Shown: positions 26,901 through 36,795 of the stretch, in pieces
Numbering within the stretch: the first letter of the stretch is position 1
Layout: every line of letters begins with the position of its first letter
Source: Bog-756 sp963725275
GTDB taxonomy: Bacteria > Actinomycetota > Acidimicrobiia > Acidimicrobiales > RAAP-2
Direction: 5' to 3'
Assembly (NCBI GenBank): GCA_963725275.1
Contig: CAVRXS010000001.1
Location: 372,001-436,000 of the forward strand
Length of the DNA: 64,000 bases
Notes under the pieces: model-generated
The model's input: only the letters and a program-made list of their open reading frames with translations
Databases searched by the model: none
Told to the model about the DNA's origin: nothing
Made by a program: the position numbers and the translations under genes

Positions 26901-29900
26901 TTGCCGGGTAGGTGCCGACACCGCTCGACGACGTTGCGGTCGTGCCGCAGGTCGGCGGGGTCGCCGGAGCGGTGTCCCCGTTGGCCAGGCCCTCGTAGGT
27001 CGGGGTGATGGACGGCGGGGTGCCGCCATAGGTCATCGAACCCGAGGAGGCCACGATGACCAGGGTGGCCGGACCGACGGCGACGAGGCCCCCCGTGTAG
27101 CTGACGGTGTAGTCGGGGTCTGCGGCGCCCGAGCAGCTGCTCGGGTAGGAGCCGACGGTGCTCGACGAGGTCGCGGTCGTGCTGCAGGTCGGCGGGGTCG
27201 CCGGGCCGGTGTCACCGTTGACCAGGCCGGCATAGATCGGGGTGATGGTCGGCGGGGTGCTGCCATAGGCCATGGACCCCGACGATGCGGTGATGGTGAG
27301 AGCCGCCGGGGTGACGGTCACCGTGCCGGCGTTGTAGTTGATCGTGTAGTTCGGGTCGGCGGCGCCCGAGCAGGTGCTCGCGTAGGAGCCGACCGTGCTC
27401 GACGAGCTCGCGGTGGTGCTGCAGATCGGCGGGGTCGCCGGGCCGGTGTCCCCGTTGACCAGGCCCGAATAGGTCGGGGTGATCGCGGGCGGTGCGACCC
27501 CGTAGGCGACCGATGCGGACGATGCGGTGATCGTGAGTGCTGCCGGACGGACTGCGACGGAACCGTCGGTGTACGCGATGGTGTAGTCCGGATCGGCGGC
27601 GCCCGAGCAGGTCGTCGGATAGGTGCCGACGCCACTCGACGAGGTCGCTGTGGTGCTGCAGGTCGGCGGGGTCGCCGGAGCGGTGTCCCCGTCGGCCAGA
27701 CCCTCGTAGGTCGGGGTGATGGACGGTGGGGTGCCGCCGTAGTTCATCGATCCCGACGAGGCCACGATGACCAGCGTGGCCTGATCGACCGTGATCGAGC
27801 CGGTGGCGTAGCTGATCGTGTAGTCGGGGTCCGTGGCGCCCGAGCAGCTGCTCGGGTACGAGCCGACGGTGCTCGACGAGGTCGCGGTCGTGCTGCAGGT
27901 CGGCGGGGTCGCCGGAGCGGTGTCCCCGTTGGCCAGGCCCGCATAGGTCGGGGTGATCATCGGTGGGGTGCTGCCGTAGGCCATGGTTCCCGACGACGCG
28001 GTGATCGTGAGCGGTGCCGGGGTCACGGTCACCGTGCCACTGGTGTACGTGAGGTCATAGTTGCTGTCCGCTGCACCCGAGCACGTCGACTCGTAGCCCG
28101 ACACGATGACCGGGCTCGACGAGACCGCCGAGGTGGTGCAGGACAGGCCGGGCCCGAGGACCGTGGCGGTCTCCCCGTTCTGGAGGCCGGACACGAGCGG
28201 TGTGATCGTGGGCGGCGTTCCGCCGTAGACCATCGATCCGGAGGACGCGGTGATCGAGAGCGGTGCCGGGGTGACCGAGGTCGTGCCCGAGACGTACTCG
28301 ATGGCGTAGTTCGCGTCGGAGCCGCCGGAGCACGACGAGGTGTAGCTGCCGACCGGCGATGTCGTGGTGGCCTGGGTCGTGCAGGTGAGGCCGGCTCCGA
28401 GCACCGATGCGTCCTGGCCGTTCTGGAGCCCGTCCACGGTCGGTGTGATCGTCGGGACGCTGCCTCCGTAGATCATCGAATCCGAGGACGCCGTCACGGT
28501 GACCGGAGCCGGGGTGATGTCCACCAAGCCGTTGACGTAGGTGATCGCGTAGTTGGGATCGGACGCCCCGGTGCAGGAGGTCGCGTACGAGCCCACGTCG
28601 GAGACCGACGTTGCGCTGGTCGAACAGGAGATGCTGCCGAGCACCGAGGAGCCCTCGTTGTTCTGGAGGCCGTCCACGGTCGGGATGACGCCCGGGACGC
28701 TCCCGCCGTAGATCATCGAGCTCGACGACGCGGTGATGGTGATCGGAGCCGGCGAGATGGTGACCTTGCCGTTCACGTAGCTGATCGAGTAGTCGGGATC
28801 GGACGCTCCCGAGCACGACGAGGCGTAGACCCCCACCCCGGTGGTCGCGGTGGTCGCCGAGCTACAGGTCGGCTGCGTCGTGAGGCTGGCCGCGGTGTCT
28901 CCGTTCTCGAAGCCGGAGTACGACGGGGTGATCGCGGTGGCAGCGGTCCCGTAGGTGGTCGCGACGGACGATGCCATGATCACGAGGGGCGCGGCACCGA
29001 TGACGACTGAGCCGGCGGTGTAGGTGATCGTGTAGTCGGGGTCCGAGGCGCCGCTGCAGCTGCTCGGGTAGGTGCCGACCGGGTCCTGGGATGTGGCAGT
29101 CGTCGAACAGGTCGGAGGCACGGTCAGGGAGGATGCGGTGTCACCGTTCTGGAATCCGTCATACGAGGCTGTCACCGCCGGCACCGCGCTGCCGTAGGTC
29201 ATCATCGGCGACGAGGCGGCGATACTCAACGGTGCCGGTCCCACAGCCACCACGCCGTTGGCGTAGGTGATCGAGTAGTTGGGATCGGACGCCCCACTGC
29301 ACGAGGTCGGGTAGTGCCCGACGTGGCTGGATGCGCTCTCCGAGGTGGAGCAGGTCGGCTGGGTGGTCAGCGAAGTAGCCGTGTCCCCGTTCTCGAAGCC
29401 CGCAAAGGACGCGGTGACCGGGACCGGCGCGCTCCCGTAGACGGTCGCCTGTGAGGAGGCAGTGACCGTGAGCGGCGCCGGTGTGACGGTGATGGCGAGG
29501 GTCGACGAGTTGCTACCCGCCGATCCGGAGTCGCCGGAGTATGCGGCGACCAGGTCGTTGACGCCGGCAGCCAGCGTGGTCGTGGTGCACTGGGCCTGGT
29601 AGTTGGATCCCGACGCGGTGAGCGACACCGCGCTGCAGCCCGTGAGCGACGAGGTGCCCTGTTCGAAGTCGACACGTCCCTCCGCCGTCCGATCCGGTGA
29701 TCGTGGCGGTGAGCGTCTCGGTCTGGCCGTAGACGGGCGACGCGATCGAGGGACTGAGACTCGTGGTGGTCACCGCGGGAGCCGGGGTGGCCGTCGCGAG
29801 GAAGTCGGACGAGGACGAGTCGGTCGCGATGGCGGTCACGGTGGAGCCAGGTGCGAAGGTCACCGCTTCCTGCGACAGGGTCGCGGTCTTGTTGCCGTCG

Positions 29901-31040
29901 CCGAGCTGGCCGAGGCCGTTCTGACCCCACGCGTAGAGGGTGCCGCCCGGGAGGAGGGCGTAGCTGTCGAAGAGTCCCGCAGCGATGGCGGTCGGGGTGG
30001 CACCCCCGGCCAGGTTGGTGACCCGAGGGATGGCCGAGTTGGTGGTCGTGCCGCGGCCGAGCTCCCCGTCCGCGTCGTACCCCCAGGCGTAGAGGTTGCC
30101 GTCGGACCCGACGGCAAGGCTGTGGTAGAGGCCGGCCGCCAGCTGCGTGGCCGAGACACCGCTCGGCATGTCCACGAGGGTCGGGCTCGACTCCGATGTC
30201 TCGTCGAGGGGAGCGAGGCCGAGCTGTCCGTCTGCGTTGAAGCCCCAGGCGTAGAGATCGCCCGCGGTGTCGCTGGCCATGCTGTGGTAGCCGCCCGCCG
30301 CGATGTTGTTGGCGGTAGTCCCCGCAGGCATGGCGACCTTGACCGGGATGGTCGGGGTGTTGGTCGTGCCGTTCCCGAGTTGGCCGTCGCTGTTGAGGCC
30401 CCAGGCGTAGACGGCTCCGGACGCGGTCAGCGCCAGATTGTGGTACTGACCGGCAGCGATCTTGCTGACCACGTTGACACCGGCCGGGAGGGAGACCTGC
30501 ACGGGAACATCCGAGTCGGTGCTGTTGCCGTCTCCGAGCTCGTTGTAGCCGTTGTCCCCCCACGTGTAGACCTTGTTGTTCGAGCCGATGGCCAGACTGT
30601 CGATGAGCCCGGCGGCGATCTTGATGGCCTTGATGCCGGTGGGCATCTGCACCTCGACCGGCGTGTTCGAAGAGGTGGTGGTGCCGTTGCCCAACTCTCC
30701 GTAGCCGTTGTCCCCCCACGCGTAGAGATTCCCGTCGGACCCGATGGCCAGGGTGTGCTCGCCGCCGGCGGCCACCGCGGTGAATCCGGTGACCCCCGTC
30801 GGCAACTTGACGGTCACCGGGACGTCCGGCGTTGGTCTTGGAGCCGTTGCCCAGCTCGCCATAGGTGTTGTCGCCCCATGACTGGAGGATCGCCGTGCCC
30901 GCGGCGCCGGCCGGTAGGGGCGAGGTCACCGCGGCAACGAACGCCGAGGAGAACGCCAGCAGCACGGCGAGGCCGGCGCGGCGGCCCCGCCTGCGGGCGC
31001 GTCGGTCGTCCATATCCGTCCGGAACGCGTGCATCTTCAT
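23932..31040 (-). CDS. Giant secreted RCC1-repeat / MBG-repeat protein, two frame breaks
   Basis: About 2,370 residues. From ATG 31040 comes a basic start and signal peptide (LAVLLAFSSAFVAAV, cleavage near PAGAAG). Seven RCC1-like units follow (WGDNTYGELGNG, WGDNGYNELGDG, WGLNSDGQLGNG and so on), predicted to make a beta-propeller. An Ig-like domain (SPVYGQTETLTATIT) leads into 21 MBG-type units of about 79 residues, each with ITASSGSMxYGGTPPxITPTY and a Cys pair. The C-terminus (residues after about 2,230) is a glycine-rich solenoid-like region without an LPXTG or membrane anchor. Breaks at 30828-30833 (one extra base) and 29672-29677 (one extra T) separate signal, RCC1 and MBG parts. Probably an extracellular adhesin or matrix protein. 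Confidence 0.75.
24417..29478 (-). repeat. 21 tandem MBG-domain repeats with 711-bp higher-order period
   Basis: Twenty-one units of about 240 bases inside the giant secreted gene. Outer units are diverged. Units 7-14 (about 26120-28020) show a three-unit super-period: the same unit type recurs exactly 711 bases apart, for example at 26547, 27258 and 27969. This indicates recent duplication of a three-domain block. Confidence 0.85.
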
Positions 31041-31154
31041 ACCGCCCTTCCCCTCGTCCATCCCGCCATTCCCCTGGTCATCCGTCTTCCCCCGTCGTTC
31101 GTCACCTGTTCCGCCGAATCTCGCCCTGCGCTGGATCTCGCCTGTCCGCTGGGG

Positions 31155-31844
31155 TCAGGTACCCAGGTGAATGGTGCTCAGGGTCGCGGAGAGCGTCGCC
31201 GTGGCCACTTTGCTCGTCGCGCCCCCGCAGGTGTTGCTGATCGCGGTGGCCGACGGCGCGTTGAAGATCCCGGTGATGCTCGAGTTGGTTCCGGCGAACG
31301 AGCCCGTCGCGGTCCCGGAAGCGACGAATCCGAGCCTTCCGACCACCCGGCTCTGCGTACTGGTCTTGGTCACCAGTGTGGAGTTGATGAGCGGAATCGT
31401 GGGGCCCGACCAGGAGAAGTGGGTGGTCACCTTGGCCCAGAGCATCTGCATGAAGATGTTGCAACTGCCCACATCCCACTTGCCACTGCCCAGTGAAACC
31501 GCAGGGATCTTGGCGGTCACGGCGGCGGTCGCCAAACCGCCTGTGACGGCGGGGTTCCCGCTCGGGGTCCGCGTGCACTTGCCCAGGATCGCCTTGGCGA
31601 TCGTGATCACCTCGTTCGGCTGCTTGGTGGCGTGCACCAGGGTGCCCGGAGACCTGGCCAATGGTGGATTGAAGGTGACCTTCACGGCTGTCGCCGCTGA
31701 TGTGGTCGTGCCGTACGAACAGGTGATCGAGCCGGTGCCCTTCACCGGGGTGACTGCGGCCGACTCGGAGACCAGCGTGGCGTTGACCGCCACGATCGGG
31801 ACGAGGACCGCAATCGCCGCCATGACCAACCTGCGTGAGACCAT
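31155..31844 (-). CDS. Secreted hypothetical protein
   Basis: 229 residues from ATG 31844, preceded by GAAGGGCGG. Signal peptide MVSRRLVMAAIAVLVPIVAV with cleavage near SESAA. The mature part is a Thr/Ser/Gly-rich beta protein with SITCSYGTTTSAATAVKVTF, GKWDVGSCNIFMQMLWAKVT and SNTCGGATSKVATATL; four to five cysteines. It resembles uncharacterised exported actinobacterial proteins. It lies 114 bases upstream of the giant repeat gene on the same strand and may be co-transcribed. Confidence 0.65.
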   Translation of the reverse strand: MVSRRLVMAAIAVLVPIVAVNATLVSESAAVTPVKGTGSITCSYGTTTSAATAVKVTFNPPLARSPGTLVHATKQPNEVITIAKAILGKCTRTPSGNPAVTGGLATAAVTAKIPAVSLGSGKWDVGSCNIFMQMLWAKVTTHFSWSGPTIPLINSTLVTKTSTQSRVVGRLGFVASGTATGSFAGTNSSITGIFNAPSATAISNTCGGATSKVATATLSATLSTIHLGT

Positions 31845-32159
31845 GGGCCCCGCCCTTCTCGCCGTGATGTCAGATGACATCGCCTGTACTGATTTCCCCC
31901 GACGTCCACTCCCCGACCGGCCGGACGCGAGCGCGGTGCCACGTGATGGCATCTGCGCTGACGGAAGTGATAACACCATTCGGACTGTCTGCACACCCCA
32001 AATTGGAGTTTTGGCGAGACAATTTGGAGTTTTCACCAGATTTGACGAGAGCCGGTCGAGGACCTCCGGCTCGACGAGTGCTCAGCGTGTTCACGCCGAC
32101 ACGCGGCGCGCTCGTTCGTCCCTCTGGTGCTCGACGGAGCCGCGCCAACCGAGGTCCGA
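31845..32159. other. Regulatory-looking intergenic region
   Basis: 315 bases without a gene, upstream of the secreted protein at 31844. The part 31960-32045 is markedly AT-richer than its surroundings and holds the direct repeat described separately. No conserved RNA was recognised. Confidence 0.5.
32003..32033 (-). promoter_or_regulatory. Direct repeat spaced 21 bp, candidate operator
   Basis: TTGGAGTTTT occurs at 32003-32012 and again at 32024-32033, exactly 21 bases apart, that is two helical turns on the same DNA face. It lies 160-190 bases upstream of the secreted-protein start in an AT-rich patch. On the minus strand the unit reads AAAACTCCAA. This arrangement suits a dimeric or paired regulator; no protein is assigned. 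Confidence 0.4.
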
Positions 32160-33749
32160 TCAGGAGTTGGTGACCGCTGCTGCTCGCTGTTCCTGTGACG
32201 GCATCCGTTGGACGGCCGGCAACGGGTACGGGGGTTGGTTGGTGGCGACCTCGACGAGGTCCAGCTGCGTGCACCCCTTGGCGGCCAGGTAGCTGGGATC
32301 GTCCCTGGTGGGCGGGAGATCAGGCATCTGGACGTCGCTCCTGGCCGTCTGCACGGTGGACACCAGGTTCCCGACGGTGGCACGACGCCACGGCGAGATG
32401 TTCGGTGCCCGGACACCGAACCGCTCCTCCAGGAAGCGCAGCTGGGAGGTGTGGTCGAAGGTCTCCGACGCGATGTGCCCGCCGCGACTGAACGGGGAGA
32501 TCACCAGCATGGGCACACGGAACCCCAGGCCCACCGGCCCGGCGATGCCGGAGGCGTTCTGCGGGAGAGGTTGCACGGTGAGGTACTCGCCCGCCGTGCC
32601 GGGTGGGGCCACCGGCGGGGCGACGTGATCGAAGAACCCGTCGTTCTCGTCGTACATGTGGAACACGACGGTCTTCGACCAGACGGCCGGGTTCGCCACC
32701 AGCGCACCGAGGACCTGGCTGGTGAACCATTCCCCGAGGAACGACGGCGCGGGGGGGTGCTCGTCGTAGCCGATGGGCGTGCTGATCCAGCTCACCTGGG
32801 GCAACGTGCCGGCGCGGACGTCAGCCACGAAGTCGGCCGGGAAGGTCGGGAGAAAGGCCTTCTGGTACAGCGGCGAGGCCGGATTCTCGTACTGCGAGAA
32901 ATAGGGCAGCACGCTGTCGGTGGTCATTCCGACCGAACGCATCGACTCGATGCTGTAGAGGGGTCCGGGGGGGTTGTAGTACTTCCAGCTGATCCCGGCA
33001 TCCTCGAGGACCTCCGGCATGGTGTCCCAGTGCACGCTGAAGAGTGCCGAGGGCGACTGGTTGGTCTCGATCACCGGTCCACCGGCCACACCCGCCGGAT
33101 CGAGGGTGCCCGACATCTGCATGAGCCGGTTCGGATGGGTCGGGCCCATGACCGAGCAGTGGTACCCGTCGCACAGCGTGAACGCGTCGGCGAGTGCGTA
33201 GTAGTAGGGAAGATCGGCCCGGGTGTAGTAGCCCATGGTGAGGGTCCCCTGGGAGGGCCCTTCGTTTGCCGGATCGGTGTGCACCAGGGCGAACGAGTCC
33301 ATGCGCCCACCGTGCCGGCACTGGTGCTGCGGTCCCCAGTTGTGGGTCAGGTCGAAGGTGCAGTCGGCGATGTCGCTGTGCGTCGTGTCGAGGTGGAACG
33401 GCAGCAGCCGCCCGACCGGGGATGCGGAGGTGTTGGCCGGGCACGCCTGCGAGAACGCACCGAGGTCGCCGGCGGGGTGGTCATCGAAGCCCCGGACGCC
33501 CGGGTAAGACCCGTAGTAGTGGTCGAACGATCGGTTCTCCATCATCAGGAAGATCACGTGCTCGACTGCTCCGAGATCCGAGCCTGCCGGCGCGGTCCTC
33601 GCCAGGGTGGTCGCCGCCGGCGATGCTGCGCCCCGTCCACAGGCGGACGCGAGGAGCCCGACGCCGGACGCAACCCCTGCCGCGAGGAGCTCTCGGCGGG
33701 TCAGTCCCCGTCGCCCCGTGCCGGCCCCGCCGTCAGCATGTGGCGTCAA
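32160..33749 (-). CDS. Phospholipase C / phosphoesterase family, Tat-exported lipoprotein
   Basis: 529 residues. The N-terminus has a twin-arginine motif (LTRRELLAAG) then a hydrophobic stretch ending in a lipobox (LLASAC), so it is probably exported folded by Tat and lipid-anchored. The catalytic domain matches bacterial phosphatidylcholine-preferring phospholipase C/acid phosphatase AcpA: FLMMENRSFDHYYGS (metal and nucleophile region), SVMGPTHPNRL, HMYDENDGFFDHV and the final PMLVISPFSRGG. The TTG start overlaps the upstream stop (TTGA). It would cleave phospholipids or phosphodiesters outside the cell. Confidence 0.9.
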   Translation of the reverse strand: MTPHADGGAGTGRRGLTRRELLAAGVASGVGLLASACGRGAASPAATTLARTAPAGSDLGAVEHVIFLMMENRSFDHYYGSYPGVRGFDDHPAGDLGAFSQACPANTSASPVGRLLPFHLDTTHSDIADCTFDLTHNWGPQHQCRHGGRMDSFALVHTDPANEGPSQGTLTMGYYTRADLPYYYALADAFTLCDGYHCSVMGPTHPNRLMQMSGTLDPAGVAGGPVIETNQSPSALFSVHWDTMPEVLEDAGISWKYYNPPGPLYSIESMRSVGMTTDSVLPYFSQYENPASPLYQKAFLPTFPADFVADVRAGTLPQVSWISTPIGYDEHPPAPSFLGEWFTSQVLGALVANPAVWSKTVVFHMYDENDGFFDHVAPPVAPPGTAGEYLTVQPLPQNASGIAGPVGLGFRVPMLVISPFSRGGHIASETFDHTSQLRFLEERFGVRAPNISPWRRATVGNLVSTVQTARSDVQMPDLPPTRDDPSYLAAKGCTQLDLVEVATNQPPYPLPAVQRMPSQEQRAAAVTNS

Positions 33750-34057
33750 TCTGACGCGGGCAGCGGCTTGGGGGCGTTGACCGTGAGCACGACCCCGCCG
33801 AACGCGAGCGGTCCGTCCCCTGCCTGGGAACAGAGGACCTCGATGCCCGACGACTCCTCCGAGTACCGCTTCCCGATGATGGTGGGCTCGCCCTCGGCGG
33901 CATCCGCTGGGGGCGACGGGGCCGCTCCGTCATCACGGGGCACCATGGGCACCCCGGCGCAGGTCAGGACCCCCTCACCCTGCGGTGGTTTGATGACGAC
34001 GACCTCGGTCGCGCCGACGGCGCTCCTCAATCTGGCTCCGGGTGTGATCTCCATCAT
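33746..34057 (-). CDS. Small conserved hypothetical protein
   Basis: 103 residues: MEITPGARLRSAVGATEVVVI, then GVLTCAGVPMVP, then IGKRYSEESSGIEVLCSQAG. I recognise the pattern from small actinobacterial proteins encoded beside acyl-CoA ligases and lipid-catabolism genes; no function is established. Two adjacent ATGs start it. Its stop overlaps the TTG start of the phospholipase gene. Confidence 0.65.
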   Translation of the reverse strand: MMEITPGARLRSAVGATEVVVIKPPQGEGVLTCAGVPMVPRDDGAAPSPPADAAEGEPTIIGKRYSEESSGIEVLCSQAGDGPLAFGGVVLTVNAPKPLPASD

Positions 34058-34194
34058 CGGCCTTTCTCGGCGAGCGCTCGGGTCCCGACCGTAGGCGCTC
34101 GGGCGGTGGCGGTGCGGACGGAGGCGAGGAACGCAATTTCAGCAGCGAATCCTACTGCGAGGGGGAACCCCCACTCACCGCCGCCGGAGGAGGC

Positions 34195-35853
34195 CTACCG
34201 GTCCACCGTGAAGAGGACGCAGCCACCGGGGACCCCACCACCGGTCGCGACCACCGCGACCTCGGCCCCGGGGACCTGGCGGTCGGCGCCGTCCCCGCGC
34301 AGCTGGACGATCGCCTCGTGGATGAGCCCGAACCCGTGGAGCCTCCCGGCCGAGAGCTGTCCGCCGGCGGTGTTGAGCGGCAGCTCCCCGTCGAGGGCGA
34401 TCCTGCTGCCACCTTCGACGAAGGGTCCGCCCTCCCCGACGGCGCAGAACCCCAGCGCCTCCAGCCAGCTGAGACAGTTGAAGCTGAACCCGTCGTAGAG
34501 CTGGGCGACATCCACGTCGGCGGGCGACACGGTCGCCCTGCTCCAGAGGTGGTGCGCGGGGCCGAACACCTGTGGCTCGTGGGTGAGCGTCCCCTGGTCC
34601 CACGACAGCCGGTCCTCGATCTTGGTCCCCACGGCGTCGACGAGCACAGGGGGACGAGGGCGGTCGGCCGCCGCGTCCCTGGCCGACACGATGACGGCCA
34701 CCGAGCCGTCGCAGGGCACATCGCAGTCGAACAGCCCGAACGGGGTCGAGACGAGCCGGGCCGAGAGGTAGTCGTCCATGGAGAGGGGATCACGGTAGAT
34801 GGCGACGGGATTGCGTGCCGCGTTGGCCCTGGCGTTGAGTGCGATCGCACCGAGCTGCTCGCGGGTCGTGCCGTAGCGAGCGAAGTGCTGGGACGCGGTC
34901 ATGGCGATCCAGTTGGCCGCCGAGAGCGCGCCGAACGGCGCCCGGCCCTCCCCCATCCCGCTCGCGCGTCCGCCCCTGGCCGGCTGGAGCGTTCCGGATC
35001 GCAGCAGCTCCGAGTAGGTCGCCTCCCAGAGCGTCCGGAAGCAGAGGACGTGCCGGCAGAGCCCCGACGACACTGCCAGCATGGCCGCCACCAACGCACC
35101 GACCTGGCCTGGCATCTCCCCACCTCCGTTGTGCCAGACCGGCGTGATGCGGAGGGCCTCGACCAGGGCGTTCACGCCTCCCTCGGAGAAGCCGCCGAGC
35201 GTCCCGCCCCCCGGGTAGGTCGAGAGCCCGTCGATGTCGGCATAGGTCAGCCCGGCGTCGTCCAGCGCCGCCTGGCACGCCTCGACGGTCAGGGCCAGCG
35301 GAGGACGCATCAACCGGCGCCCGACCGCCGACATGCCGATGCCGGTGATCGCGCAGGCGTGTTCGAACCGTGGACCGGAGAGGGTGGCCGGCGCCGAGGG
35401 GGCAGGCGGCGGACCGGGTACCGACCAGTCACCGTCCGGCTCACCGTTCGGTTCGAAGAGCGGGATCCAGACGTCGTCCTGGTGTTCGAAGACGACCCTG
35501 ACCCGCATCCCGAGGTGCACCGGGTCGACTCCGGCACCGACGATGTTGGTCGTCAGCCGGATCACGGGGTCCTCGTCGATCGCCACCACCGCAACCACGT
35601 AGGGGGGTGGCATCGCCGGCGTCCACTGCTGGTGGTTGACCGTCCACCCGACCACGGTGGCCGTTCCCCCGACGTCGGCGATGGATGTCGAGGTCGACAG
35701 GCAGTACGGGCAGACCGGTGCGACCGGGAAGCGCAGGCGCGAGCAGTCGTCACAGCGCTGGAAGCGCAGCGCTCCGTCTGCCCCCGCCCGCCAGAAGAAC
35801 GCGTTCTCGCTGGTGACCAGGGGAAGCGGCCTGGACGGTGTGCTGCTGGACAC
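34195..35853 (-). CDS. DUF35 - thiolase-like (Ltp2-type) fusion, steroid/lipid aldolase
   Basis: 552 residues. Residues about 15-140 are a DUF35/OB-fold domain with a zinc ribbon (CDDCSRLRFPVAPVCPYC). Residues about 165-550 are a thiolase-like lipid-transfer domain (ITGIGMSAVGRRL, VEACQAALDDAGL, TASQHFARYGTTREQLGAIA, HHLWSRATVSPADVDVAQLYDGFSFN, LPLNTAGGQLSAG). In the steroid side-chain pathway Ltp2 and a DUF35 protein form a retro-aldolase that cleaves a CoA-linked hydroxyacyl chain; here both are in one chain. The real substrate could be another branched acyl-CoA. It lies 51 bases downstream of the enoyl-CoA hydratase. Confidence 0.85.
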   Translation of the reverse strand: MSSSTPSRPLPLVTSENAFFWRAGADGALRFQRCDDCSRLRFPVAPVCPYCLSTSTSIADVGGTATVVGWTVNHQQWTPAMPPPYVVAVVAIDEDPVIRLTTNIVGAGVDPVHLGMRVRVVFEHQDDVWIPLFEPNGEPDGDWSVPGPPPAPSAPATLSGPRFEHACAITGIGMSAVGRRLMRPPLALTVEACQAALDDAGLTYADIDGLSTYPGGGTLGGFSEGGVNALVEALRITPVWHNGGGEMPGQVGALVAAMLAVSSGLCRHVLCFRTLWEATYSELLRSGTLQPARGGRASGMGEGRAPFGALSAANWIAMTASQHFARYGTTREQLGAIALNARANAARNPVAIYRDPLSMDDYLSARLVSTPFGLFDCDVPCDGSVAVIVSARDAAADRPRPPVLVDAVGTKIEDRLSWDQGTLTHEPQVFGPAHHLWSRATVSPADVDVAQLYDGFSFNCLSWLEALGFCAVGEGGPFVEGGSRIALDGELPLNTAGGQLSAGRLHGFGLIHEAIVQLRGDGADRQVPGAEVAVVATGGGVPGGCVLFTVDR

Positions 35854-35904
35854 GTGGCTCTCTCCTCGGGTGTCGCCTCGCCGGAACGGTACCGTCCTGG
35901 ACGT

Positions 35905-36657
35905 CTAGCGCGATCCCCGTGCCTCGAAGAGCGCCCGGAGCGCGGCGGTGGCCTCGGGGGTCTCCAGCTGCCTCGCAAAGACCGCGCTCTCCAACTCGAT
36001 GCGCCCGGTGATCTCCGACACCGGCGTGCGGAGCAGCTCCTTTGTGAGCTGGAGTGCCCCCGCCGGCTTCGCCGCGAGCGCCGCGGCGATCGATCCCACT
36101 GTCGGAGCGAGGTCCTCGGGGGCCACCACCCGGCTGACCAGTCCGCAGGCGAGCGCCGCCGCCGCATCGAACCGCTCGGCGAGGAGCAGGAGCTCCGCCG
36201 CCTTGTGGGAGCCGACCAGCCGGGGCAGCAGCAGCGAACTGGCGGCCTCGGGAACCAGCCCGAGGTCGACGAAGGGCATCTGGAACCAGGCGTCCTCCGA
36301 CGCGACCACGAGATCGGCGTGCAGCAGCACGGTGACCCCGATCCCGACGGCCCACCCGTCGACTGCGGCGACCAGGGGCTTGCGCGCCGTGGCAAGAGCG
36401 ACGAGGAAGCGACTCACCGGGCTCTCGGGTCCGGCGGGCGGATCGTCCAGGAAGTCGTGCAGGTCGTTTCCGGCGGTGAACGTCCCACCCGCCCCCTCGA
36501 GGACGAGCACCCGCACCGTGGCATCCCGGTCCGCCTCGTCGAACCGCTCGGCGAGGGCCGTGTACATGGCCGAGGTGATGGCGTTCCGCTTCGCCGTCCT
36601 GTCGAGCGTGATCCGGGCGACGCCGTCGGACGCCCCGTAGTGGATCGCTCCGTCCAT
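35905..36657 (-). CDS. Enoyl-CoA hydratase/isomerase family protein
   Basis: 250 residues from ATG 36657. Crotonase fold: ITLDRTAKRNAITSAMY, GAGGTFTAGNDLHDF (first oxyanion strand), ARKPLVAAVDGWAVGIGVTV (second), and DAWFQMPFVDLGLVPEAAS, which carries the acidic residue near the active site. It hydrates or isomerises enoyl-CoA in beta-oxidation. It probably feeds the adjacent aldolase, which follows on the same strand; the P450 gene is divergent. Confidence 0.9.
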   Translation of the reverse strand: MDGAIHYGASDGVARITLDRTAKRNAITSAMYTALAERFDEADRDATVRVLVLEGAGGTFTAGNDLHDFLDDPPAGPESPVSRFLVALATARKPLVAAVDGWAVGIGVTVLLHADLVVASEDAWFQMPFVDLGLVPEAASSLLLPRLVGSHKAAELLLLAERFDAAAALACGLVSRVVAPEDLAPTVGSIAAALAAKPAGALQLTKELLRTPVSEITGRIELESAVFARQLETPEATAALRALFEARGSR

Positions 36658-36795
36658 GCGATATGGTAACCACACGTTGCCAGACGGAGTATCCGATTCT
36701 CATCACCAAGGGACGTCAGCAATGGATCGCTTCGTCGTCGAGCGTCGCCGCTGCGTCATCCTGGGCGACACTCCCGGCGTCCTCGTCTCGTAGCG

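Noticed and set aside
26836..29010. 724-codon plus-strand frame opposite the MBG repeats
   Set aside because: Its periodic Gly/Arg pattern is the antisense image of the MBG array, not an independent repeat protein.
24417..29478. Regular DNA repeats considered as a CRISPR-like or satellite array
   Set aside because: Period is about 240 bp, in frame with protein repeats and without short palindromic repeats or unique spacers.
34318..36669. 783-codon plus-strand frame opposite the aldolase and hydratase genes
   Set aside because: Shadow frame; the opposite strand carries clear catalytic motifs.
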